64,000 nucleotides of DNA from Mugil cephalus (lineage: Eukaryota > Chordata > Actinopteri > Mugiliformes > Mugilidae): NCBI RefSeq assembly GCF_022458985.1, contig NC_061779.1:16475001-16539000 (forward strand), written 5' to 3'. Numbering within the stretch: the first letter of the stretch is position 1; each line of letters starts with the position of its first letter. Both the position numbers and the translations under genes were made by a program. Positions 43,496 through 54,725 of this stretch are shown here, piece by piece. The notes beneath the pieces were generated by a model. It did not search any database. It saw only the letters and a program-made list of their open reading frames with translations, and was not told the DNA's origin.

Positions 43496-45298
43496 TGCGT
43501 CCCCTAGGCATTTCTCCAATAAGTTCCCTTCATCGCTTAGGTAAGTCTAGGCGCGCCGTGCAGCCATGCACAGAAGTAATCGCTGACGGAAACAATTACA
43601 TAAGGGAAGCTGCGCTCAAAGCAACCTGTCGTCCTGTCTCACCAACTATGGAAGAAATCTGATCTGTTTAACACGCACCAGGCTACATCCCCTCTAAGCC
43701 CTATATTTTCTACAAGTAGCTGCCATGCAACTGGGTGATCATTAACGCTCCCTGTCGCCAGACTCGCCGCTGGAAGGTATGGAATCGAAATCCAAAACGA
43801 TCGCAGCCAATGGCATCACATTAAGAATGAGACGTCACATCGTCGGTGAATCCAAGATGTCGAGATAAAAGGGACAAACGCTGGTGATCTCCCCCCTGCT
43901 AGCGGAACAAATCCAGCTCATTAGGCTCACCGGGTTGCGGCAATTGATCGGATCACTCCCGAGTACACTGAGCGTGTTTCTGACTTTCACAACAAGGTGA
44001 CTGCGGTGGTGCTGAGCGGACAGCGCCTGTCTTTGGTCCGGCAGCTCCTGGTGGAGACTCGGCGCGGCTCCTCGGTCCCTCTGTTCCTGCCTACGGACTC
44101 ACCTCCTTCACACTCAGCTCTGCCCGCTCCCTCCCCGCGATTAACGACACTAAGCAGCAGGTCTTTGTCTCAGCGGAGAGATGCAGCTCTGCTCACAGAC
44201 TCGTCCCCGTCATTCACGCTTTGCTTGAAAGCGAAACAACAACCCCCCTGGTGCGCGCGAAGAAGGGATGGGAATCCTGATCTCTGTACTGCGATTAAAC
44301 AAAGAAAATCAGAAATGAGTGGGCAACACATCTCCTCAAAACACGCCCAAATACTGCCTGTTAATCACGCCAGACTCCCAGCTCCTGTCTCAGATCAGAT
44401 GGAGCATGCCCGGGGGAGGACCCTGCATTTATTAAAAGGCGCTGTCAAGCCCTCCCAATTACTAAAGCGTTAGAAATTGTCATCACTGCCCAATATTTCT
44501 TCTCCCCATCACATAATCGTCGACGCTCGGGGGGGTTATGGACGGCGAGCTGCTGTAACAGGCAGGAGAGAAGTCACGCACAGCTGGCTGCAGAAGGTGT
44601 GACTCTGGGGAACACGAACGCGCGGATCCGCCCATAACATCAAAAACACAATGACCATACACCTTCCCATCGCCTCTTGATTTATGCATGTGGAAACCAG
44701 GCTGCCGTCTGACTGCTCACCATCTAAGTGTATGCATCTGTGTTCAGATCGCAGTTTTAATAAATGGAGCTGAATGGAGAATTTAACATTTGCGAAACTC
44801 TTTGTCACTTGACGTGTACAATAATAAGCCAACGACGCAGACACCTGTGCTTGGTATATCAGCAGGGGGCGCAATTGTTAAGAATTAGTTTTTAGGTGCC
44901 ATTGATTATGTGTTGAAGTGCAACGGGTCAAATTACACAGAAAGAAAGGGTCAATAATGGTGCGTAGTTTTTGGTGCGCACTCGCATCTCGAGGGTCACT
45001 TTTATGACCCGAGGTTGCCCATAATTAAGCCATATAAATGTAAACTCGCTCCGATCCCTGGTCGCTCCTGCAGATGAGGAGCCGGTTGTTCCCTCCACGA
45101 CCTCTTCCGGTCCTCTTCACTTGGTGGGCAGTGCTCCGTCTCGGTTTTCACTCTTGATTACAAAGGAGGAGTTTGCTGCTGTCGCTTACTCCCCAACTGG
45201 CCTCAGTAGTCCTCTGGCAGACACTGTGGGATCCCGGGAAGTAGACAGATCTCACAAATTGATTTGGGCCAAAGGACGACCTGATAAGAAGTGACAAC
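43496..45298. promoter_or_regulatory. shared 5' region of kcnc1 (leftward) and cd81 (rightward)
   Basis: The two start codons are 1.8 kb apart and point away from each other. The kcnc1 side (43500-44450) is GC- and CpG-rich, continuous with the GC-rich first exon; a 158-codon plus-strand frame there (43997-44473) is best explained by that composition. The cd81 side is less CpG-rich. I see no clear TATA box for either gene. Confidence 0.5.
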
Positions 45299-48200
45299 AT
45301 GGCAATAGCGGGCTGCACGAGATGTATTAAATACATGTTATTCTTCTTTAATTTTATTTTCTGGGTGAGTGGAACTTATTTTACTCGAATTTTCGTGCAT
45401 GGGCTTTTTTTTTTATCGCCTTCCTAAAAGAAGTCTCTGGTTTTTGTTTGAGCGATTTAACAGCTGGACGGTTAGGTACACATCTGCATTATTCAGAGTA
45501 TACAGAGTTTCCCGCCCTGCTCTGCTTTAAGCTGCTCAGCGTAAGAGAGAACAGGGCAGCATCAATAGGACAAACACTTAACACAAACCCTTGGTCAGGC
45601 AGGAGCAAAACACTGTCACCTTTCATTAATATTTATTTTCAGTATGGCCTATGACCTTCCTCAGTCTTCTCCATGTATTTTTTTTTCTCTGTATTCTCAC
45701 ATGAACGCAGTTTCAGATCCATCTGGCAATTGAATTAACTTATTCTCACATTAGTCATGGACTCTAGATTAAAAAAAAGTTCTGGATCTGTTTTTGGAGG
45801 CAGAACTGGACAAATCTTTCATCAGTGCTGGTTGATATCGTGCTGTTTTAAAATAAAAGACAAAAAATGTATATTTTGGGGAAGGGTCTAAGGGGGATCT
45901 GCGTCCCTCTGCCATTACCTTTGTCCATACTTGGCTCCCTTCATCACGTCTGATGGTATATTAAATTAAAATGAACATTCACCCTGTAAACCGAACTCTC
46001 CTCAGGTCTGCCTTGTTCATCTGGAAACCTTTCACCAGTAAGGGACATGTCGCAGTACTTAAGTCGGCGTATACGACTACATCACATCAGACTTCCTGAA
46101 GATGTGTCATCTGCTTTGTGTATTTACTCTTGGTGTTGTGGAATTGATCTCTTGTTTGTGAATTTCCATCTGGTCCGTTGTCTTTTTTTAGGTGAGCACA
46201 GTCACCATATCCTGAACACGCACTTGATTGAACGTTTCCTCTGTTGCTTTTGCTGTTGCGCCTGACATTGTAAAAAGTCAGACCCCTCTCTTCCTCATTT
46301 TGCTATTTTTCACATTGAGGATTCAGTTTCCTGTTTCTTTGAGAACAATGGAGTGCAGCCAGGGCTTACAAATGTTCAGATGTCTTGATATAAACAATGG
46401 AAGGGGCATGTGAGCGATACAAGATTATAGATCTCCGTCTGTATTAGTGGGATAACACTTGTCAATATATTTCTGGTTTATTAGATAGAGAGATAGAGAG
46501 GTGGCTGGGAGGTGAGGTTGAATGAAAAAAAGTTGTTGAGAAGGCTTTAAAAAAAGTTATGAGGACATGGTCTGTGTCACAGGTCAGCGAGGTGTCAGGA
46601 TGTCCTCTCCTCTCATAAGGTCAGTGGACAGGCCACTTCCTGAGCACACGCAGAAGTAAGCAGAAAGGTTTGGAAATTGATCTGAACCTAGAAAGGTCGA
46701 GCTTAATATTGTCTTAGATATCACAGTGCTCCAACCACCCTGAAGGTCCCTTTTTAAAGGCTCTTAAAAATGAACAACTGCTGTTTTAATATTCACTCGG
46801 ATATCGGGGACATACGCGGCTCTGATTCTCCAAACGCGAAGAAATACGAGAGAATACGCTTTTCTCGGAAGATGTGTGTGAGGAGGGGCATACAATAACC
46901 TGTAGTCCACTGTGGAAAGAGTTCAACTGGAAAGTAAAAGTGAGATATTTTAGAACCCGCTCCGTAACTTTCAAAGTTGATAGTAGTAAAACAAACCCGT
47001 GCTGGTCACCAGACAGGAGAGGTCATACTTTGGGACTCCCCAAAGTTGAAAAACTATTGGGAGGGGATTCGGAAGGAATTATTCTCCATATTGAACATTG
47101 ATTTACCTCTGATCCCACAGTTTTATATTACTGGAGCACTCCCTAAGGGACGGTGGGAAAAAGGGGAAGCTGTACATACTGCATGTCCTATTATTAATAG
47201 CGAGGAAGATGATAACTTTATCATGGCTAAAACCGCGTCCTCCTATTATACCTCAGGGGCAGGAGAGAGTGAAAAAGGTATACGTAACGGAGAAAATAAC
47301 AGCACAGCTTCATGGGCCCCCATAAGCGAACATTTAAGTGTGTCTATGTGAATCACTGTTAAATGGCCGTCTCAGGGGAACTGTCCAAGTGTATTTGGGA
47401 TTTGTGCAGAGGATTACAAGTAACCATCCGCTATGTTGTTTACCAAACTGTGTTTTATTTCTTCCGGTTTACCTGTTTAGTTTGAACATTCCTTGAATAA
47501 ATACTTGGTTTAAAAAAACAAACAAAAAACCCTTTTTCTCTTTGGGACAGCTGGCAGGAGGTGTGATCCTAGGAGTGGCCCTGTGGTTACGCCATGACAG
47601 TCAAACCAGCAACCTCCTCATACTTCAGTTTGAAGGCCACCAGGCACCGGGCACCTTCTATATCAGTGAGTACACAAGAGCTGTTCCGGTCTCTCCAGTG
47701 TTTGGACAGAACTAATGTAAATCTGCTTGAGTTTCTTTAAAAGTGGGTTCAGAAACTGCACAAGCTTCAGGCCTAAATGTTCGCTAAGAGGTGCGGCCTC
47801 ATTTTGGCACACACTTCATTTAAACAGACGGCACAATCCAACAAACAATGGACTGAAACACGCTGCAATTATTCATTTTAAGGCATAAACGTTACATAAA
47901 CGAGCATCATCATGCCTCCTACCCGTTTACTTTCGAGCATCGTCCTTCGAGGACTGAAAATTCATAGTTAGCAGAAACAAACTAATTCATCGAGTTCCAC
48001 GCCCCAGCTGATGTCCAGAAATAGTGGGCACGGCGCAGCTTCTAAGAAAAGACCGACAGGAAACAGGACCTGCGTAGGTCCACACTTAAGAGCGGCCCGG
48101 CCGTCGTCTACGCCTCAGCGTGGCTGTTATCCTGTCGCTGATGGCTGCATACCTTAGGTGATGCTCCCTAGATCAGATAGTTGTACGTGTTTACGACAAA

Positions 48201-51200
48201 AAGTCCCCCCCCTTCAGGTTCCTTCTGGAGACAGGACGCATATGTCACAGACACAGATGTTGTGGATACAGCTTGTTAGCACGGCGCACAAATAAAGTCA
48301 TCACGAGCCTTCTGTCGCTCAGTTTTAGGAGATGTGCACAAACACAGAAGTTTCAAATCCCAGAACTGCGAATATGCTATGCCCACTACATGAACTACAG
48401 TCATGGTTCATTTTCATGTTTCCTTCACATCCCTCAGTTGGCCCTAAAACCTACAATACATGACACCATTTAAACATTTCAAAGGTCCATCCTCTCGGTC
48501 TGTTGTGGCAGTGAACTCTAGTGAGCCCATTAATTTACATTTGGGCTCCTGCTGCTCTCCCATACTTACCCGCCAGTTAAGTATACAGAGCGAAGGGGAG
48601 CCTGTGCTTTTTATAGAGGAAAGACGCTTGACAATTTTAAAGGCAGGGCGGTGAGAGAGGCCCGCCCAAGCAGGATCAAGGGAATGTTTCTTTTTTTTCC
48701 CCCTCCTCCCTTGAACACACACCCTTGCATAATTCAAATAACCTTGTACATCTGCACATTATCCCTCAAATTAGAGTTTGGATTGGATGTTTTTAGCATG
48801 CTGGCACACCAAAGTGGTATTTATGTAAGACTGAAAATATACACGATCCAACCTCTTCACCCGTGCCTGAAGTCACTGCTGGTGGTAGCTGCTTGTACTC
48901 CGGTCTGGTTAGAGCCTCAGCTCCTCGCACAGCTGTGTGTAGCTCAAACCTTTTCTGGAAAACACATTTTTTCATGTTCTTGATTGGAGGTAGATGATCA
49001 AACCAATACTGATCTCATGGTAACATAACCCTAAGCATGTAAATGGTTAGCTTAGCTTAAAAACTGAACACAGGGGAAACGTCTGGCCTGAGTGCGTCCC
49101 TATTTAAAATATGGTTTAAAGGCACCAGTTTACATATTTTTCTGAGCTGTAAATGTGCTGAAAGAGTTGTTGGTCTTGATTTTCTTATTTAATGACAGGT
49201 TGTCGCCATCAGTGGAAGGAAGTAACTAAGTACATTTACTCGACAAACCCCACAAATGTGATCCAACATCTGAAATGAATGTTGAAAACAAGACATTGTT
49301 AAACATCAAACCACAAACATCAAAATTCCTTTTTTTTGTATGTAGCTACGTCTTAAAATGTTAAGAACAAAGATTTAAGGAAACTCTTTGTTTTTCTGTT
49401 TAAATCTGTTTAAAAAGTTGTTAAGTGTTAATTATTAAACTTTAAAGGGGCTGTTACCGTATCTGCTTAGAGTGATAGGAATCCTCGTCTACTCTTTTTC
49501 TGATTTGTGTGTAACGTTGTGCAGAGGAACAGTCGATGCTCAAGTACGCGTTTTCTCTGCCCCCCCCTTTTTTTTTCCCACCACCGACGAACGAGAGACA
49601 GAAAGCTTTTTTTTTTTTTTTTTTAAATGATCTTCATCTCAGTTTATTGGTGTCATGCTCCTGGAGCTTGTACATGGCTTCACAGCTCCTGCCCTTTATT
49701 TTTCCCTTTCTCAACACTGAATAAGAAGCAGAGGGAGAGGTGCGCGGTGGGCTTTTAGTTGTTCGCCTCGTTCTTTTCCACCACCGCACCCCCTCCCGTC
49801 TGGAGATTACACTGGCAGACAAGAAATAAATGAACTTCCCCGGGGGTATAAAATCGCCTGTCTCCCTTAAAGTCTCAATAGCCTTCAAACCTCAAAGGGT
49901 GTTGTCATAGTAATGGCAGGCAGTGGAAATAATGCCTGCTTTGCCGCATTGCCGGGTTACTGCCCCTGGTAGCCGTTTCTCAGTACAACAAAAACATCAA
50001 GTCCTGAAAGAGAAGAAGTGGCGGTTGGGGAGTGGAGACAGACATGTGAGGAGAGGGAACGGTGGTGCGTGATAAACGAGGTACAGTGTGAGGCGTTCGA
50101 GGCCTGCACGCGCTACACACTCTCTCTTGGAGCTCTGTCGGACTACATTGGAGGCTCAGTGTGTGTTTTGTTTGCGCATGCAAGAATAGAAAACATCCCG
50201 AAAACAGACTGTTCCCAGAACGTCTCACTAAAATAGAAGACTTATTCACATCTTCGACTTGAGCAAAGTATCAGCAAACTGTGTTACATCCTGTTGGTGG
50301 AGTGCAGTGATTCTGGGCCTCGGAGTCAGCTGCTGTGTAAAGGTCACACTGTAAATCTGATGAGATGGGAAGGAAGTGCCATGACTGAAATGTATTTATC
50401 AAATTTAGTATTATTCTTTCATTAATCTAATCTTGCACCGGATAATTAAATTTCTTTCCGCTTCATCGGCGTGTCTACCACTGGCTGCGTATTATGTCGC
50501 AGTCTGTAATCAGGAGCTTTAGCTGTCTGATACATGTAGTTATAGTTAGATAAGTGGGACAAAATGCAGGATTCATACAAATCATCATATAATCATATGA
50601 TCATACAATCATATGAATGTATTGGACGGATTTCATTTGATTATTTTGAGTTTATGTGGAAGTTCAGGCATTTTATTCATGCACACAATTGATGTTCCTG
50701 CAGCTCCTCAGCCTCACACTTCCTAGTGAAAACAAAAAGGATCCGATCACAGGGTTCAGGGGCTTGCACACATTCAAGCAATATTTTCCTGAGCATGACT
50801 TACTCCAAATGTGCTGCCATTTATCTACAGGCACATCAAGAAACAGCACAAAAGGTAGGTTAAAGTTACGGGGGAACATTTACTTTTCTAATTTCCGTAG
50901 TCGTATGAATTGAAATACAAAACAAGCTTGGAGACTGTGGTAACAATGTTACTGATTACTTTGACGACAGATTTTTATTTTTATTTTTTTTGTTACATTT
51001 GAGTCTTTATACAAAAAAATCAGAATTTTTACACTTACACAGAGCTAGTCCAAAAACTACTGTGCGTTTTGCTTTAAGCAGCGGAAAACATAAGTGCCAG
51101 GCCTTTGTTGTAACTGGAGCTTTATTGACACCTTTTCCTGCACTGCAGACTGTTCATGAAATAGGGTGTTTTAAAAATATAATTTTTAACTATACTATAC

Positions 51201-53246
51201 TATACTATACTATACTATACTATACTATACTAGCTCTGATTATGAATAATGTACTCTCTTAATTTCAGTTTAATTGCACAAAGATGTGTGGGAGTATATA
51301 TATGCGGGCATGTGTGTGTCTGCGTGTATTCACGTGGTGCCCCCTGTTTCCTGGGGAAGGATAATTGTCGGGGTCAGGGGTTGTTGCGGAGCGTTTGTGG
51401 GGGGTTGGGGGTGTCTGGAAGCCATTTCCTCATCTGGCAGCAGTATGTGTGGAGTCAGCTCCGCCCCTCCCACACAGGATCTTGGAGCGTTTTTTTTTTC
51501 TTCACCATGTCAGTAATGTCATGTCACCCCATGGAGAAAGCAGGAGGAACATCCATGAAGTTCAAAAAAATAAGAGATAAATAAATAACTAATGTGTGGA
51601 TCAGTGAAGGACTTACAGCTCCGACACTGCTGCCCCCTAGTGGCGCTGAGGACGCAATCTCATCACAAATTTTTTGAAGCTCTTGTGTTTGATGGACAGC
51701 TTCCCTCTGTCTCTGTGTTCATAGGTGTGTACATACTGATAGCCGTTGGAGCCGTGATGATGCTCGTGGGCTTCCTGGGATGTTACGGTGCCATTCAGGA
51801 GTCTCAGTGCCTGTTGGGGACGGTGAGCATCTCTCTTCTTGACTTTTTCCTTCTAAATTAATTCATTTATTTTTACTAATATCCTCTTTATTTTGCTGTA
51901 GTTCTTCTTCTTTTTGGTGATCCTCTTTGCCTGTGAAGTAGCCGCAGCAATCTGGGGATTCATGAACAGGGACACTGTGAGTAACACACACACAAATACA
52001 GCTGGCTGCGTGTTTGATGTTTGCATTGATGTTGCACCTCCACTCCAGCAGTGAACCTCCCGCGTTTGTTGTTGTGTCTCTCAAACGACCCGCCCGATTT
52101 CCCTCTAATCCACAGATCTCCAAAGAGCTGATCAATTTCTACGACTCGGCGTACATCAAGGCCGTGGACGTCTCAGGGACTCCCAGCAAAGAAGGAGCCA
52201 TCAAGGTGCTGGAAGTTTACCACGCCACGGTACGTCACAGTGGAAAATCACCACCTGTTAAGCAACGTATAGAGGTATAGGTATTTTGATGGTGCACGTT
52301 GTTGAATCGGTGGCCTCGTGTTTTCTTCTCCAGCTCGACTGCTGCGGCAAAGGAGACAACACCCCTCTCTTCCTACAAGTCGCCTCCACCTTGTGTCCTG
52401 GAAAGACTCCAGATAATTATCAAGTATACACAAATTCTCTGTTCACACCTATAACAAATTTAGAATCACCGATCAGCCAAACTTCATAGATGAACAAGTT
52501 CTGGTAGATTCTAATATTGGTGTCAGTAATAAACCGACAATTCAGTTCAGTTCAGTTTCAAATATTATATGGAATATTATTCATCCAAAATCCTGGAAAT
52601 TAAATGGCTACATACATATAGAGTGTGACAGCCTCTGGAATGAAACCGAACTTCAATCCGTTTGTTAGACAAAGAGGAAACACATTCCTGATTAGTAGTA
52701 AGGCATCAGGTGACTTTACTCAGTTCAAGTTATTTGTATCGACCCATTACAGTTACTTCCTGATGGGTTTTAGTTTCCATTCAAACTATATGTTGACGCC
52801 ACACAGAGTGACACGCAACAAGACAAGCAATATAATCAAAGAAACAACATCGATCAGAATATGATTCCATGATTTTGTCTCAGTGTTTCTGAACTCACTT
52901 AGAAACACTCATATAGAACCAGCGCCCTGTTTTCAGCGTGAGGGCCAGAAACGTAATCCCAGTTCTGCCTGTCTCCTCTCAGAGCTGTCACAAGAAACTC
53001 ACCGACTTGTTCTCTGAGAAGCTCTACCTGATCGGCCTGGCCGCGCTGGTGGTGGCCGTCATCATGGTGAGTGTCAGGCTGAACGTGCCGCTCGGCGGTG
53101 CGCACTAAAGCTTTTTTTTATATCAGCTGCGATAGCGACACGGGCAGACATATTGAATTAAGCTGTTCTCTCACATTTAGATCTTCGAGATGATCTTCAC
53201 CATGGTGCTCTGCTGTGGGATCCGTAACAGCCCGGGGGTGTACTAG
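45299..53246 (+). CDS. cd81: tetraspanin CD81
   Basis: Four-pass membrane protein that organises tetraspanin microdomains and partners with CD19, integrins and IgSF members. Exons: 45299-45364, 47551-47665, 51725-51822, 51902-51976, 52116-52229, 52334-52423, 52983-53066, 53181-53246, giving 235 residues (human 236). TM1 is [19 protein letters not shown] and the small loop follows [12 protein letters not shown]2 is [22 protein letters not shown]3 [20 protein letters not shown], and TM4 [20 protein letters not shown]. The large loop keeps the CCG motif (DCCGKGD) and the two further cysteines (TLCPGK, SCHKK) for its two disulfides. Juxtamembrane cysteines 6 and 9 (GCTRCIKY) are likely palmitoylated, and the tail is [16 protein letters not shown] 3' end lies about 20 bases upstream of exon 2. 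Teleosts often have two cd81 copies. Confidence 0.96.
46756..47529 (+). mobile_element. 5'-truncated L1-like LINE, C-terminal ORF2 remnant
   Basis: Frame 46874 onward reads [27 protein letters not shown] and, after a +1 shift near 47000, [16 protein letters not shown] and [18 protein letters not shown]. This is the tail of ORF2 of vertebrate L1-type LINEs (compare the CW..HIFWDC..YW block). The copy is broken by frameshifts, an internal loss after GRWEKGEA and stop codons. It ends in AATAAATACTTGG and an A-rich tail (47512-47528). CCCTTTTT at 46748-46755 and 47530-47537 may be the target duplication, although its base content is unusual for L1. It lies in cd81 intron 1 in the sense direction. 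Confidence 0.75.
47666..51724 (+). other. cd81 intron 2
   Basis: A 4.06 kb intron. It holds a TATAC pentamer array (51191-51230), several T or C/T runs (around 49560-49625), and a quasi-palindromic ATCATA/TATGAT block (50575-50620). I find no exon or intact transposon in it. Confidence 0.7.
51191..51230. repeat. (TATAC)8 pentanucleotide array
   Basis: Eight perfect tandem TATAC units in cd81 intron 2, bordered by TTTTTAAC and TAGCTCTG. It looks like a young, variable microsatellite. Confidence 0.9.
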
Positions 53247-53847
53247 GAGTCGAACGAGCGGAAACTGCCCGCATCAGCACCGGTGCTGGAATTATTTTAT
53301 TTCATGTTTTTCAATGCCTCGTCGTCTTTACGCTTCCAGGACGAGGCGGGTGCTCCTGGATTTATTTTAGTTGAAGGAAAGACGACCTGTTTGTAATATT
53401 GCTAATCTATCGGCACTAATCTTTAGGCAGTAATTTAGCTTCTAGCAGCGAGATGTTCTCCATGTATCATACGACATGTCACGTGAATCTTTTATACACA
53501 CATTATGTCATGAAAAGTCGTTCAGTAGTTCTATTTTTAAGGTTGTATAAATTGTAAATACACTTGTCACGTGTTGATAACACTTAGAGGAGTCCCTGTA
53601 TTCCCTGACTGATTGTTTGTGTTGCATCTCGCTGCAGCGTGACAGAGTTGTTTAAAGGTTTCAGCTGTGAGAAAATTCTTAATAATCAGGAGGAGTCTGC
53701 GAGGAATTTTTTTACCTGACTGTGTGTCTCTTTGTGCCAGATGAACCATCTCATGCTGTCTTACCTTTGTAAGTTTATGAATCACGCCTAATTAAAAAAA
53801 TACAAATAAAAAAAATGTATTCTCACACAACCTGTTTTAAGAAAGCG

Positions 53848-53853
53848 AATAAA
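53848..53853 (+). terminator. cd81 polyadenylation signal (AATAAA)
   Basis: AATAAA about 600 bases after the cd81 stop codon, followed by GATGCC and T/G-containing sequence. An A-rich block at 53790-53815 also holds an AATAAA. Confidence 0.5.
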
Positions 53854-54413
53854 TGATGCCACCTCCCTTGTACAGTTGATCCCCGTCTTTTCATTACCTC
53901 CCACCTGTAAGACAACGCATTTTCTCATCATGCAGTGACATCAGGGCCTAGGAATGAGCAGCTCAGTCAGATTCGCAGACCTTTCAAAAATGAAAATGTT
54001 TGCGCTGCAAAAAAGGGGGATAATGGACAAATAGGCATTCTTGTGTGACAATTGTTGACTTTTTTATCTGTAAAAATGAATTTTCAGTTCAATTCAAACA
54101 ATCCAAAGAGTCTAACGACGCCTGACTGAGCCCAGGAAAACCTCCCGTTTGACAGGAGGAAGCCTTGAGAAGGAGATATCTCACATCGGGGGAGCTGTGG
54201 GTGGGGTGGGGTGGGGTGGAGGGCGCAGTTGGTGAGGAAATGGAATAAAATGTGGGAGGAGAAGGAAGCAGCAGAAACTATCCTTGCCAATCAATCCCGA
54301 TCCTTATTTAAAGTGCTCCACCCACAAGTGAGATGATTATAAACAAAGAACGGGTTCGATGTTCTCCTGAGACACATGCTTGCTCTTTAGATCATATGTA
54401 TTGAATTTCTTCT

Positions 54414-54725
54414 CACCAGACACAACATTGTGACCTAATATTGTGTGGGTCTCCCGTTAAGTTGTTCCTAAACAGTTTGTGTGTGTGTGTGTGTGTGTGT
54501 CTGTGTCTGGCTGAATCCTGCTGAGGATGGCTGCTGCTTTCGAGGAGTGTCATTCCTACAGGGTGGGGGCCTGGTCTGGTCTAGGCGGGAGTTCGCTGAC
54601 TTATGTCTAAGAAACATCCACATGAATGAAAGGTCTAAAAGTTTCTCAGTGTAACAGTGAATTGTCACGAGGTTTATGTCATTCACTTCACCTGTCAGGG
54701 GTTTTAATGTTGTGGCTGATCGGTG
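54414..54725. mobile_element. Tc1-like element (non-autonomous), copy 2
   Basis: The right end reads TTTTAATGTTGTGGCTGATC then GGTG, whose complement starts CACCGATCAGCCACAACATT and pairs with the left end of the copy at 17816. The left end here is decayed (CACCAGACACAACATTGTGA). The 312-base interior has no transposase frame and includes a TG microsatellite (54478-54500). Shared interior blocks show it is the same family and orientation as copy 1. The segment around CATCCACATGAATG resembles, on the opposite strand, part of a Tc1-type transposase gene, so both are internal-deletion products. Confidence 0.75.

Noticed and set aside
43496..43519. Eight extra residues (EKCLGDA and a preceding start) at the Kv3.1 N-terminus
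   Set aside because: The upstream codon is TTG, not ATG. The ATG at 43495 has a strong context and matches the known Kv3.1 start.
43997..44473. 158-codon plus-strand frame upstream of kcnc1
   Set aside because: It lies in GC-rich 5' sequence where stops are rare. The peptide is low-complexity Ser/Pro/Arg with no recognisable family.
46786..46974. Minus-strand frame within the L1-like fragment
   Set aside because: It is the antisense shadow of the LINE ORF2 remnant, which reads on the plus strand.
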